A stretch of 64,000 nucleotides of DNA from the NCBI GenBank assembly GCA_963969495.1, contig OZ018317.1, positions 225,972,099 to 226,036,098 of the forward strand, written 5' to 3'. Shown piece after piece: positions 47,086 to 59,420 of this stretch (its first letter is position 1; every line of letters starts with the position of its first letter). A model generated the notes under the pieces. It did no database searches and was not told where the DNA came from. It saw only the letters and a program-made list of their open reading frames with translations. This stretch comes from Ceratothoa steindachneri. Lineage: Eukaryota > Arthropoda > Malacostraca > Isopoda > Cymothoidae. Both the position numbers and the translations under genes were made by a program.

Positions 47086-49440
47086 CCTTGTAACCTTTAA
47101 TATGAAGGGTACTGAGGGTACTAAATATGTTATCATTTGAAAGCTGTGTGAGGGGAGATATTGTCGTTGTGGAACTACATTATAGAATCGAATATGACTC
47201 AAAATTAAGCATTATTTTGCCCATAGGACATTGGGCCTTTAAAAGACCCGGTTTGGATCATAACCTGCTGGAATCTAGGTAGGCGAGCAAACATGGAAGT
47301 AAGTAAGTATTCTACACTACAAAAATCGCTTAAGGACTAGAGCCCAGATTCCATAAATAAACGGAGAAAGCTCATGCGAAGTTTGGATGAGTCAAAAGCA
47401 TTGCTTCTCAAAAATTAAAATTGAAATTGATGTAAGAAGTAGGAAATGTGTGGTAGGTATATAAATATAAAAAGAAGTTAAGTTTTGCCCTGGTGTAGAG
47501 GCCTTCTCTCAGGTTTTTTCATATTTGTTTTTTCTATTTTTACTCCCATTTTTTTAAATTATTATTTTATTTTATTTTTTTAACTTACATAAATAGATTT
47601 TATTTTTCCTCCATCGTGGCATTCGAGCCTTTAAAGTTTTTTATCTGTTATATATATATATTCTTCTTTTTTATTTTCTTAACAGCTTACTACTTATTTT
47701 GCCAGGGTTTTGGTTTTTATTTCTGTTCTGTATATTTTGTTTTCACATTGAGCACTTCGCTGCTTCTCAAAATTTCCCCTGTCCGACCGAAAATATGATT
47801 AATTTAAATTAAACTGAGAACACCGACAAAGTAATATATAAATATCTTTTACTAATTAATAAATTAAGTGCCAGAAAATATCTCAAATGTTTCTCATTTT
47901 AATTGACAAATTTACGTTTGTATGGGTAACTAAATAAATCTTTTCCAAAGAACAAGGAACCTGTAAATGAAATCTAAATGTAATGAAACACTAGAATTAT
48001 GTAATATTAAGCTAATATATAGAGAAATTCGTGTAAAAGACTATAGAAAATACTTACAATATTATTACTCCAATTTATATAATATAAATGCACTAAATTA
48101 ACAAAACATAAAAGGTTACTTAGAGAAGGGCGTTCAGAAAATGGAGAAATGGCAAATTTTGGAAATGAGCAAGTTAAGAAATAGAGATCAATTGTAGGTG
48201 TGCGGAAATGTATCAGAGAAAAATTCATTCCAACTCGATAATATAAATAGCCGATAAAATTTACCAGCCTAAAATGGACTAAAGCTGGTCGTGAGGCTAG
48301 AGTATTGGCGTTTAAATCCAACGGTACCGCGTTCGAAACTCAATAGTCCCAAAACTTTTATGAAGATCTGTCAAGAAAGAAAATGGAAGAAAACGCTTGA
48401 AGGACTAACTCAACAAGAATCAAGAATCACCAAGAAATCATCAACTCAAGAATCAAGAAGCAGAAGACAATTCGAAGAAGATGCATCAAGAAAGGACAAC
48501 GAAGATTAAGGACCAACCCATCCAAGAAGAATACGGAAGTCAAGATAAAGTGGAGACAAGTGTTTGAAGGGCCAACTTAAAGAAATAAGGAATTTCATTC
48601 AAGAAGAAGAATATGGATTCGAGCAAGACAACCTGCATTGAGGAAACCAAATGAAAAAGCAAAATGAACAAGAATAATATTGATAAATAAAATAAATGGG
48701 AATAAGAAGAAATAAATGCCCCCTCCATATAATCTTAGGAGAGGAAATTATTCAATTGAAATGATTCAATCTTTAAATTTGTGTAAAGCTTAGTAAAATA
48801 ATTAAATTAAATAAAGTGAGGTGTTAAGATGTTTAATTAATGGTTAATGTAGTAATAATTCTCTTCGTTTAAATTTGAGATACAAATATGTAGGAAGTGA
48901 AGGGAACTCATTTTACAAACCCTTACATACTTCTTGTTTTATATTATAATTAAAAATTAGACAGCTTAGTTATATTTATTTCTTGTATTGTTATGTATAT
49001 ATTATTTTATGCAAGAATTGATAATATTTTTTAAAGTAAAATGATTCACAATATACCTCATAGATAACCTTTTTGTATGTATTATGAAATTGTATAATCG
49101 GGTAGAACATTATCTGAACTGTGATTTTACGTGAATATAATTCTGAGGTGAGAGAAATGAGGGAGATGATAGAGAGAGATAGCATGAGAGGGGGGAGGGT
49201 ATTAAGGAAAGAGGTTGAAAAGCGTGAGTATGAGTGTAGTTATCTTCAATTAATTCTAAATCTTTTTTTCTTTATACGTTTATTCTTTGTTTCAGTTGGG
49301 GTACCTGTATAGACATCGTTGCTTCTATTTCCTTGTCTTTTTTTTTCCTTTTTATCTCCTATCGTTTGATTCCTTCGGGCATTCATGCCTTTGTCTTATC
49401 TTTATTACCTGGTTTATTTGTTATTTTCCATTATTGTTAT
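47086..49440. other. Unassigned AT-rich interval
   Basis: No protein domain recognised. The 72-codon frame at 48,291-48,509 is a low-complexity AAGAATCAAG-type repeat tail. A tRNA-like segment lies at 48,288-48,345. A purine-rich stretch (GAGAGAG) lies at about 49,150-49,200. Confidence 0.4.
48288..48345 (+). promoter_or_regulatory. tRNA-like SINE head (tentative)
   Basis: GGTCGTGAGGCTAGAGTATT resembles an A box of Ser/Leu-type tRNAs and GCGTTCGAAACTC, 40 bp later, resembles a B box. It is followed by an A-rich AAGAATC-type tail, as in a SINE. Only one copy is seen. Confidence 0.4.
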
Positions 49441-51935
49441 TTTTACAGTTTCTGCTTGTTTGCTCATGTATATGTAGATTGGTCTTTCCTATGGCAGCAG
49501 GTGAAGCCTACTGCTAGGGAATGCTTTTCCTTCATAGTTTTCGTTCTTAATATTGAGTTCTCTGCTTGTCTCAGTGACTTTTTCCTCGATCTTATTGCAT
49601 ATATTTCGTGCACGTTTTCGAGAACTTTGTTAATTGGGGCTATTTCAGCCGAGTCCAATATTTCTCTAATTCGTTTTCTTTCTCTTCTCTTTGTATTAGT
49701 TACAATATATTCTGCCTTGTTTTGTATTCTTTGCAGTCTTTTTTTATTCGATTTCGTTAATATATGTGCTGGGATTAGTGAGTATGTCAATGCCGATTCG
49801 ATAAATGCTATGTAGATTGTCTTTTTCCTGTTCTGATCGGTTTCTTTTAAATTATATAGTAATCTTACCTCCATCTTGGTTTTAGCTGTTCTTTCTTTTA
49901 CGTGTGCATGGTAGCCTTTTTCTCCCACGTGTAGGCCCGGCATTTTTCCTTATTTGGCGTATTCATAGTCTGTGCCGTCGATGTCTATCTGATCTCTCTT
50001 GAAGTGGCTTATTGGAATGATTTTTAATTTTTTTTGGATTGGTTTATATTTTCCACATCTTTTCGAATTCGTTGATGTTTTTTTATCTCTCGTTCTGTTG
50101 TCCTAGCTTGTAATCTGGAGTTTGTGGCTCTTGTGGAGATCACCTGGCTGATATCATCCACATATTGTATGTTCATACAACCTGGTGTTATTGGTGGTGG
50201 AAGGTCAGCTGTATATATTGAGTATGGGTGGGAGTCAGACATCCTCTCCTGTGGGACCCCTGTCTGTAGTTGGAATACGGGCCCTTCGATGTCTTCTATG
50301 CTGATGTAGGGCTTTCTGTAAGTTATATAATCAGCCAGGATTCTCTCCATCCGGATGCCGAGATCAAGCAGTAGGAGTTTGTGTTTCAATCCTTCTTTCT
50401 ACCCATACCTTGTCGAAGGCTTTCTCGACATCACGGAGTACCAAGTCCACACACATACCCTCTCTCAGATTTGGCTAGCGCGATTTTGTCGGTAATTATT
50501 GCGGGAACCATTGTTGAGTCTCGTTCTTTTCTGAACCCGTATTGATGTTTGTTTAATTTCCCTGCCTCTTCTAGGTGTTTAGGCAGCCTTTTGTTTAGTA
50601 TCTTTTCAAGGGTCTTTCCGAGAAAGTTTAGTAGTGATATTGATCTGTAACTTAAGACTAGGTTTGACGGTTTTCCTGGTTTTGGAAGAAAAACCATCTT
50701 CGCCACCTTGACAATTTTCGGGAAAGCTTCTATATTCAGGAAGCATTAAAGATATCTGTGATACTTTTTATTATGTTTTCGGGAGTTTTTTCATAATTGC
50801 ATTTGTGTTAGTCCCGTCTTCCCTGGGGTATTTTGTGTGAAGGATCTGATAGCGCTTTTTACTTCGCCGAACGTGATCGTCTTTCCTAATCCTGTTTGTT
50901 CATCTGTGCGTTTGTCGACTCTATTCTCCGGTGTTAATTATTCTCTGTTTATTCTTATACTTTCGTTTACCGTTATTTTTGTCCCTATCGTATCCTTGAT
51001 TGTCCCTTTCTTCTAGGGTTTATATCTTGCTCTAATGTTCTCTGAACTTTTGTTCTATTGCTGCTTCGCTTCTTAAGAACTCGTTTTCTTCGTCTTTTAT
51101 TTTTATCGGCTTTCTTGGTTGCCGACCTTTTATTACTTTTAGCATTTTCCAAGCTTCGTTTGAATCTTTGGTATTTCTTATCTTCTTAGTGAATTGATTC
51201 CATTTTTCTTCCTGATGGTCTTTAATCAGGAAGATCATTTCTCTTTTCAGTCTCGTTAGCTCTTTGCTTTTTTGTCTGTCTCTTCCCGACTGACTAATTT
51301 CTGTGTATTGCTGTTTTATTTTTCTAGCTTTCCTTTTCATCTCTTCCGTCCATTTTGGGTGCGGGAGAGTTTTATACCTGATCTTAGGTATACTTTCCTC
51401 AGCTGCTTTCTTTATGTACTCGATTAGTGTTTCGGTTATGTTTTCCAATTCTTCGTAGCTTTTTCCATCTAGATCTGGTTGGGTGTAGCCTTCTAGTATT
51501 TGTGTATATCTTTCCCAATTTGGCAGTCTGTAGGTTTTTCGAGGTTTTATTGGGACCTGTATTGGATTCTGGTTGATGGTCACCAGAATTCCAATATGGT
51601 CGTTGCAAGGTTTGGGAACAGGTTCCATATACACATTGTATGGAAAGTTATGGCATGTCAACACTATATCGGGTTTGGTTGAGCTTCTTTCTGTAATGTA
51701 GTTTAGGAACTCCGGTCCTACTCTTTTTAGAATGTTCCTCTCTATTAAGAGCCCTAGATTCTTTCTTGCTTTGTTTTTTTGTCGGGTATCCTAATTCGGG
51801 TATTCTGGCTTTCAGGTCTCCCAGTATCATCGTTGGATTATTCTTATTGAATAGTTCCATTACTGGGGGAACCGGAATGTACGAGCGTCGAGGCGGTTGG
51901 TAAGCCGACGCTAGCATGATTGGGTATTTTTTTAC
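49440..51935 (-). pseudogene. Jockey/I-like LINE ORF2, 5'-truncated
   Basis: Minus strand, from the middle of the endonuclease (LASAYQPPRRSYIP, ILGDLKARIPELG, 51,910-51,800) through YMEPVPKPCNDHIGILVTIN and the linker domain (51,620-51,032). The RT follows: AKMVFLPKPGKPSNLVLSYR, QYGFRKERDST (50,706-50,530), LQTGVPQERMSDSHPYSIYT and MNIQYVDDISQVIS (50,270-50,130; YVDD catalytic box). The C-terminus is at 49,943-49,464 (YIAFIESALTYSLIPAHIL). Several frame breaks. The front of the endonuclease and ORF1 are missing, so this is a 5'-truncated copy related to those at 52.7 and 57.9 kb. Confidence 0.82.
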
Positions 51936-51951
51936 CGTTTATGTTTGAAAA

Positions 51952-52160
51952 AATCAGCCAACGTAACGCTAATGTCTGGTAGAATAAATTGAACATAAAT
52001 GCTTCTTTAAAATTCGTCTCATCGCTGAATGGGCAATTTGGTATTAGAGAATCAGCTAACGTAATGCCTATGATCGCGGGAATAAATTAAACATAAATTA
52101 GTTATAAAAAGTGTCTTTAACGCTGATTGGTTCCTTTTGCATAACTTAAGTTTTAGTAGT
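51952..52160. repeat. Two tandem diverged copies of about 110 bp
   Basis: AATCAGCCAACGTAACG at 51,952 and AATCAGCTAACGTAATG at 52,069 begin parallel stretches sharing AATAAATT-AACATAAAT. Similarity falls towards the right end, which abuts a TA array. Confidence 0.6.
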
Positions 52161-52162
52161 AA

Positions 52163-52167
<5 letters not shown>

Positions 52168-52209
<42 letters not shown>
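52168..52209. repeat. (TA)n microsatellite, 42 bp
   Basis: Perfect TA repeat right of the tandem duplication and left of the next LINE. Confidence 0.95.
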
Positions 52210-52210
<1 letters not shown>

Positions 52211-52700
52211 CAGCATTTTGTCGCTGAAATTAGACGGATGGCAATTGATTTATTCTTACTTACTTGCGAAGAGAAAGTGATCAGCCCCAGAAAGTCTTAG
52301 CCAATTATTGACGAAGAAGACCAAGATCATTCAACTGAAAAAAGACTCTACAAGACTTAATTGGACCTATACCTGACTACAGACGAATACCTCTGCTTCT
52401 CTATCTACCTCTAATAGGGGCGTGTCGGTTAGGGAAGATGAGCTTTCATAGATACTCATACAGGACAGGAGCCATATCTGAACCGGGCAGCTTACTTGCC
52501 GCAGGCCGAAGCTTAGCCCGGGACGGGTTAGTACCCATGTGAGTGGCGGATCCTTTTGATTGGAGCAAATTCTGATAGGGTTAGGTGACAGGCAGGTAGG
52601 CAGGGATTTACCGACACGTCAGCGGAATAAGCCAGAGCAATAACTAGATCTGAGCCGCACTTAATATCTATCGAATCCCCTTTTTCTATCTTTTCTCTAC
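52210..52700 (+). other. Probable 5' UTR of the following LINE
   Basis: Moderately GC-rich, no open frame of note on the plus strand, and followed directly by LINE ORF1. Its status as 5' UTR is inferred from position only. Confidence 0.4.
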
Positions 52701-54340
52701 CTTTTATCAGCTTAGAAGCTCTCAATGAAGAAAAGAAAGAGAGATCAGAACTAAATGGAATCAAGGAAAAGGGGTCCCTTTACGCACCCTTAAAGGTGCG
52801 CAAAAAATAGAGAGAACATCAGTGTTCAAAATAATATATGGAGAACTGGAAATAGTTATAATTAGATTACTTGACCATACCTCAAATTACGTTGCGATAT
52901 ATCAAACAGAAAAGGACGTCCGTAAACATTTTAGCGAAAAAGCAACAACACTCTTAAAGACTATAGGGCTAGAGGCCAAAGTCCTGCCTCAAATAGAATC
53001 TCAAAAAGCTATATACTGCAGGCAGATAGACCCCTGGATAGGGGAGTATAGGGCCTTAGAAATTCAAGAGGAAATAGAACAACGCCAAGAATGCGCACGA
53101 ATAAAAAAAGTGGTGAAATTGAATAGACTTACAAATATCGAATTTACCCATGTCTTTAAGGTGATATTCAGAGAGACAGGTATGGCTTGCAAAGCTAAGG
53201 AGAACGGGCTACTAGCGTTTAATTTAAAAATAACACCGGAGCAGATAAGGAGCGATGAATTCATCAATGTCTTGACGTGCTTCAGCTGCTTTGCACTAGA
53301 CCAACACATAGCAAAGGATTCCTCGAAAAAAGAGGAAAAAAAGTGCTCTGAATGCAGTTCTAACACACATATCTGGAGATATTGCAAGAGCTCCGATAAA
53401 AAATGTGTAAACTGTGGAGGGAGCCATCGTACAATGGCGATGGCTTGCCCAATAAAGAAAGAAATCATCGGAATAAAAAGGAATGAGAAAACGAAAGTGG
53501 AGGAGGAGAGGGGGAACCAAACATATGCAGAGGTAGCTAAAGCCAAAGTTGAGCAACTTCAACCAGCTAAAAAGATCATAGAGCTAAAACCAAAAGAATT
53601 ATTAAATATCCTAGCGTGTGTTCTAAACGCACATGTAATGAATCTTGCTGACCTAGGCACATACATACTCAATTGAACTAAACAAATTGCTAAGCAAAAA
53701 AGGCCTGGAGCCGATGTGGTTTCCAGAGAACCTACTTTCGGCTGACGTCCTAAACATACAATATAAACCACCGAAATCCGGAACTCAAACGAGAACTGAC
53801 GAAATAGAATCCACAAGACAGATCAAAAGCATAAACCATGGATTACTGAGAGACCTAAGGATCAGACAGAAGACAAACCAAACACCAGAAGAAAGAATGG
53901 ATGTTGGAACAACCAACGAATATTGCTAGCTGCTCAGAAATCCAACAAGAAGGAGAAACAGCGAAAAGGGAGGAACAGGAAACAAGATTTTCCAATGTCA
54001 GACACAAAAAGACAAGAAATAGGAAAAAGGATTGAACTTAAGATTCTACGCTCCAGAAGATAGACCCATCTCTATAGGAAATACAAAAGAAATCATACTG
54101 GGAATAAAAAAGAAATGTATAAGTATGAATTTGAAGGCTCTTACTCGGACAACGAAATATATAGATTCATCATAAGCAGAGGTATCAAGATCACAAAAGA
54201 AATGTGTTACAATATCAAAAAGGAGGGATTCAAAAAGAGGTGTTGTGGAAGAACAAAATATCCCTGCGAAAGAGAGCTTAAGAATATGGAGAGAAGATAT
54301 TCACTGGAACAATAGAATATCACAAAACAATGGAAATCAA
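52700..54340 (+). pseudogene. Jockey/I-like LINE ORF1 with CCHC zinc knuckles
   Basis: ORF1 is a gag-like RNA-binding protein. The main open stretch runs 52,822-53,676 (284 codons) but continues upstream in frame, so the true start is not fixed. Near residue 150 of that stretch are CFSCFALDQH (a knuckle lacking its last Cys), CSECSSNTHIWRYC (perfect C-x2-C-x4-H-x4-C) and CVNCGGSHRTMAMAC (C-x2-C-x3-H-x6-C), then CPIKKEI and a Lys-rich tail. Frameshifted C-terminal pieces run to about 54,320. Homologous ORF1 segments occur in the next LINE. Confidence 0.8.
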
Positions 54341-54344
54341 ACGA

Positions 54345-56880
54345 AAACTAAAAATAATATGTAATAACGTGGCGGGATTGGATGCAAAAAAAACATTCAC
54401 TTTGACATTCGTATCTTAAGATAGACCCAGACATTATCATATTGAACGAAATAAATATCAATCTCGAAACCAGCCCCATTAAAATATATAACGATAAAAT
54501 AATATATATAAAACCACCACAGATGTAAACCATGACGTGATAGTTATGGCTGTAAAGAAGGGATTAGAATTTACTAGGTTAAAAAAACTTGATGAAGCAT
54601 ACCTAGCTACTAAAATCAAAACGGAAACAGGCAACATACGCATTATGACGGGATACCAACCCCCAAGAAAAGGATATTTACTCATGCACAACTTTATGGA
54701 GATATTTGGGCAAAGTGACCAAGTTCTCTTCATGGGAGATCTGAATGCACGCAGGAGAACCTCAGGGTACACCGGGAACTTCAATAATGCAGGCAAAAAT
54801 CTGAATTTACTAATGAAAAGAGGAATAATAGAAAGAATAGGTCAAGACTTTCCGACATATAATGGAAGAACCAGAGCAACAAAACCGGACATTGTACTCG
54901 CGTCCCCTTGGTTCCGCTATAACTATCTAATAGAAAGAGGCCCATCATCTACTAGCTACCATGAAATAGTGGTTGTAAAATTTTCAGGAAAAATTACCAA
55001 AATGCAAACTGGTGCGTATACGTCTAAGATTTAGCAAAATTTCAACAACCAGATCTAAGCAAAGCTACTCTCGAAGAAATAGTTGAAGCTATCCATAAAT
55101 TAATGAAGGCACTAATCGAAGCAGATGCATTACATATCCTGAGAACGACATTTAGAACCTTACGACACCATGCTCGTACTCCATTAATTAAAGAACTAGA
55201 AAACAGCTATAAAAACTTAAAAGATAGAATAGAACAAATCGGTCCACTTAGAGGCGATAGAGAACGTTTCCTTGACATTAAAAATGAACTATCTGCGGCA
55301 ATTTTGGCAGAGGGGCGCCATATTGGACCAGAAGGGGAGACGATAGACGAGGAATTAAGCTCAACGAAGTTTTGGCAAAAAATCAACATGATAAGAGGAA
55401 ATAGAAAACAGAAAACAAAGATATCCAGTAATCACAATGGAGAAGACATACAAGAACCGCAACAAATAAAGATGGCATTCAGAAATCATTGGAGTGAGAA
55501 TTTTAACATATCCCCTGAAAAAAATATGGATTTCAACCACGAATATGAGAACGCTATAGTGGAAGACTTAGGAAGTAAAAGAGAAGGAATAATGCCCAAC
55601 CACAAGGCCTCTCCTACAATATTGGAAGAGCAATAACCCTAGAAGAAATTAAAGCTACTATAATCGCTACTAAACAAAAAGTCAAGGCGATTCCAGGATT
55701 CCAGGTGAAAATTTAATAAAAGCACCGAATATCTTTCTAGAGAAAATGAAAGACATTTTCAACACGTAAAACGAGGCAAACCCCGAATCAACCTGGAAAC
55801 TTCCAACCTATAACTTTACTCAAATCCATAGCTAAACTCTTGAAAGAGATTCAACCAACATCTCGAAGATAACAATTTAATCCCACAACACCAACATGGA
55901 TTTAGAAAAAGAATAGGAACAGAAACAGCACTGGCCATACTTGTCGAAGCGATCGCTAAGTCTAAATAGGAAAAGAGATACACAGACCTTGTTCTAAGAG
56001 ACGTACAGAAATCACATATCGAAATAAAAGACCACCGGGGACCCGAATTCGAGATAGATCAGAGAGTCCCACAAGGGATTTGCCAGAGCCTATTTTTGAA
56101 AGTACTACATAGATACAATCCGCGGATATCTCGATAATCACCAAAAGTCTTTATAGGCATCCACCCACGATGGCTAGAATAACTCCAGTAGAAATCACAA
56201 ATATCAATAACTATGAAAAGAAATGGAAAATCAGAACTAATCCAGACAAGTTTATAATCGTACCAGTGGGAAGACGCAAAACGTCGCAAGTACTTATCAA
56301 AGAAAAGAGATATAGATTTAAATAAGAGGGCAAGGTTTTTCGGCGAAAAATTACTTCTAACGGATATAAAAACATATCAATGAAAGAATAAACCTAGCAA
56401 AAAAACAATCTCACAAAATTGTTCCAACTCAGAAGTTTGAACACCAAAAAACAAATTAAAATTTATAATACATTATGCAGATCGGTATTATTCTATCCAA
56501 CAATACCTCTCAATTAACTACATAAGACCAACACCGTCAAGCTTCAAAGGGTAAAAACCAGAGGAGTATTATTAATTACAAATACGAGACGAATAGAACA
56601 CTGTAGACAACAAGATCTACACCAAGAAATTGACTTAGAACCAATAAACACAACTCTTCACAAAAGGGCTCGGAAAATATGGGAAAAACTAGAAGAACTT
56701 TTAAACGAAGAAAAAAAAAAAAAAATTGGAGATCTCCATAAATTACCAGAGGAACAATAGGAGAAATTTTAAAAGCGCGAAACCGATAGTCGGAGTCAAT
56801 CCCGCACCAATGTTTACGTAGAAGATCGATCACGAAAAATAAAAAAACCCGCTGCAAACTAAATTCAAATAAAAAAAAAC
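54345..56880 (+). pseudogene. Jockey/I-like LINE ORF2, degraded
   Basis: The endonuclease is in an open frame at 54,537-55,034: IMTGYQPPRKGYLLMHNFME, VLFMGDLNARRRTSGYTG and RATKPDIVLASPWF. The linker domain is at 55,103-55,636. RT pieces at 55,790-56,140 show HQHGFRKRIGTETALAILVE and RVPQGICQSLF. The palm is badly decayed and no YxDD is readable. C-terminal pieces run to 56,880 (NNYEKKWKIRTNPDKFIIVP; YNTLCRSVLFYPTIPL). The LINE ends in A-rich sequence at about 56,900-56,960. Confidence 0.78.
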
Positions 56881-56899
56881 AAGATAAAACAACAAAGAA

Positions 56900-57920
56900 C
56901 TAGAGACGTGAGAGCCTGGCACAAAAAAAAACAAATAAAAAAAGAAATTAAACGATAATAAAGAACGAACATGAAATGTCTGATCACCAAGCAAACAACA
57001 ATATCTCATACTCATTCCCTTTCACCATTTTACCTTAGCACCTACTATCCACTCTACTTTAACTATATACTTTTAACTTCTAACTTTTTCAAGATGTAAG
57101 ACGTAAGACGCTGAAAGCAGTTGATGGCCAAACATACGATTTTCAAGCATCGTTGTTGTACTACGGATGAAACGTTTTTTGATTTGCTTATGAACGGACT
57201 TTAAACAACACTGACGTAGAAAACATCCTATTCTGAAAGTCTTTTTTTGTGAACTTCGTTTCACCTTCCAGAGAGAGATTAATACTTTCTTCATATTCGG
57301 AGATTTATAATTCAATGAGGACTTAAGCACCTCACTGCTCTCGCCCATCATCCTGTATGGGAACCTGCCTCGGATGTCTGCCATTCACTAATTTTGACTA
57401 ACTATGTTGGCCACTTAAACTGACATAATTAAGACCTTATCTGAAAGCTAGTTTGAGGACTATCTCACAGTGGAAGCATAGGTCAGAAATTTTCCCAAAC
57501 CTGGGGCTAAACTGCAAGTCCCGGACGGAGAAGAGATCCTCATCGCCGGGGGGACCCGGCCAAAACCGCTTCGAACTACATAGAGACGGGTCTCTATGTA
57601 GTTGGAAGCGGTTTGGGCGTAAGTACCCGACAGGGGGTTCAAACCTTTAGCGGTCATTGATTCGGCCGCTATTGCCATCGAGTCCAACATGAGTCATTTC
57701 TCTTGAGGGCCCAATCGAGATCCATCCATCATCCATCACCCATCATCCTGGCAGCATCTGAGCGGAAGACCAACTGGAAAATGCTCTTTATCGCTCATCT
57801 CACGTTTACGTACCAGACTACATTAACCGTTACCGCCTTTACCTACCTATCACCTTTTCTATTTTTCATACACCAAACACGATAATTACATTTTTTTCTC
57901 AGAAAGAAAATTTATACAAG
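56900..57920. other. Interval between two LINEs, with a 52-bp palindrome
   Basis: No supported gene. A 103-codon minus frame (57,073-57,384) has no motif. It contains the palindrome at 57,563-57,614 and may include the 5' UTR of the next LINE. Confidence 0.4.
57563..57614. repeat. Near-perfect 52-bp palindrome
   Basis: Arms of 25 bp (AACTACATAGAGAC against GTCTCTATGTAGTT, extended outward by CGCTT/AAGCG) with a 2-bp centre and one mismatch. It would extrude as a cruciform or hairpin. Confidence 0.9.
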
Positions 57921-58236
57921 AAGACCCCAAAAGAAAGAAGTCGAAGACCATGGAGACACTCGCTAAGAGGGTCCTTCAGGACCATCCAAGAAATGAAGGC
58001 CCCTGAGAAACGGAAACCTTGCGAGACCCTCTACCTCAAACTAAGAGTTGCCCTGGTAAAACTTATTGAGGTGTAGTCCAGGTTCATCGCAATCTGCGCC
58101 GAAACAAAGGATGTAGACCGGCCCCTATCGTAAGAAGGAGCTAAAGTACTCAATACTATTGGACTCGAAGCCAAGACCCGCACTTAAGTGGCAGCAAACC
58201 GAAGCGTGATCTGTCGCAAATTGGAGAGTTGGGTTG
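57920..58236 (+). pseudogene. Jockey/I-like LINE ORF1, N-terminal part
   Basis: Reads KVLNTIGLEAKTRT, a stop, then NRSVICRKLESWVGE (58,145-58,236), aligning with LLKTIGLEAKVLPQIES and AIYCRQIDPWIGE of the LINE at 52.8 kb. Upstream, an Arg/Lys-rich stretch from 57,930 probably belongs to it. The frame is cut at 58,236 by an insertion. Confidence 0.65.
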
Positions 58237-59420
58237 GTGAGAATTTAACGAAAGATCTTTGTCGTGGTATTCGTGAGCGGATACCTTCGCTGCAGAGAAT
58301 GCAGTTTACTTACGTTGCAGGCGGCCAGATAGATAGGTTAGCTGCACAGGGCTATTAAGAGGTGAGTGCGTGAGGAGATTAATGGTTGGCGAAAGGGAAG
58401 ATTTAAATACCAGGTTTCATTCAAGGTTATTGAAAGAGTAAAAAAAACAACTTTAATTAGACTAATAATGCTAATTATGGAAATGTCTACAAAGGCACAG
58501 GAATGGAAGAATAATGTCGCACCCAATGAAATAATAATCTAAATACTAATCAGTTTAATAGGGATCAAAATATGGGACTTGGTCAAACAGGAAATAAATA
58601 TGTTGATAAACACTGGAGATTCCAATTAAAGGGTCGCGAGAAGGATATCAAGTGGCGAGGACGAAAGGGGTGATTATCCTCGAAGAGAGGCTAAAGGGTT
58701 TTACCTTAACGGCTTGAATCTTGGTGAGAGGAGCGATTCTTATGAGGCGAGCTAGTGTTGCGGCTCGAGGAGCGTTGTACTTTTTACGGAGGGGTCGGAA
58801 TTACCTGGGCTACGAGTAAGGTAATTTCCAGGTGGGGTAAGACACTCTTGAATTGGGATGAGTAATCTCAAATGAGAGGGGAGAGGTTTCCTTGACGGGA
58901 TGAGAAGAGTGGTTCGAGGAATTCTCCAAAGAAAAAGTCGTTTCACAAATTTGCCGAATGACTGTGGCCAAACTCACGACAATCTATCTAGCCAACGAGA
59001 CCTAACTCCGAGGTTTGACTCGAGACAAGGGGCTTTATCTTTGCGAAATGGTGGGCGGTACTCTTTGACGAGTAACGGTAAACCTTAGATTAAATACCCT
59101 GCTGGCTTCCTCGCTAGAAAGCCTCCAGGCATGGTAGTCTCTTGGGAGTAACCATTGGCGCCAGTCACCTTAGGCCCAGACAAGATAAGACGACCGAGGA
59201 AGCTTCTTCTCCGGTCGACCCTGGTATCCAGGCAGGGGAGGGTCGGAAAAATGCGTCTCATCGGGGGATAGACAGACTGATCAAACACAGGTGTTATCAG
59301 GCGCTTTGAAGTTTCCCCACGCGGAAAATAGTTCTCTCTCCTTGCTTTTCAAGATCTAGCTTAGGCCCACGTGGTCTCTGCTTCAAGGTGAAGCTTATGG
59401 TTCGTTCCCTCACAATCTTA
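58237..59420. mobile_element. Unidentified insertion of about 1.2 kb inside LINE ORF1
   Basis: ORF1 homology stops after WVGE at 58,236 and resumes at about 59,421 (EIMRSNQGAKVCELIKFREH), a colinear join in the related LINE. The inserted sequence has G-rich patches (58,600-58,930), no open frame with a motif and no clear inverted ends. It could be a solo LTR. Confidence 0.5.

Noticed and set aside
49333..49815. 160-codon plus-strand hydrophobic open frame
   Set aside because: Shadow of the minus-strand LINE ORF2 C-terminus at 49,464-49,943. The hydrophobicity comes from the complement of a charged sequence.
53064..53546. 160-codon minus-strand open frame
   Set aside because: Shadow of LINE ORF1 at 52,822-53,676.
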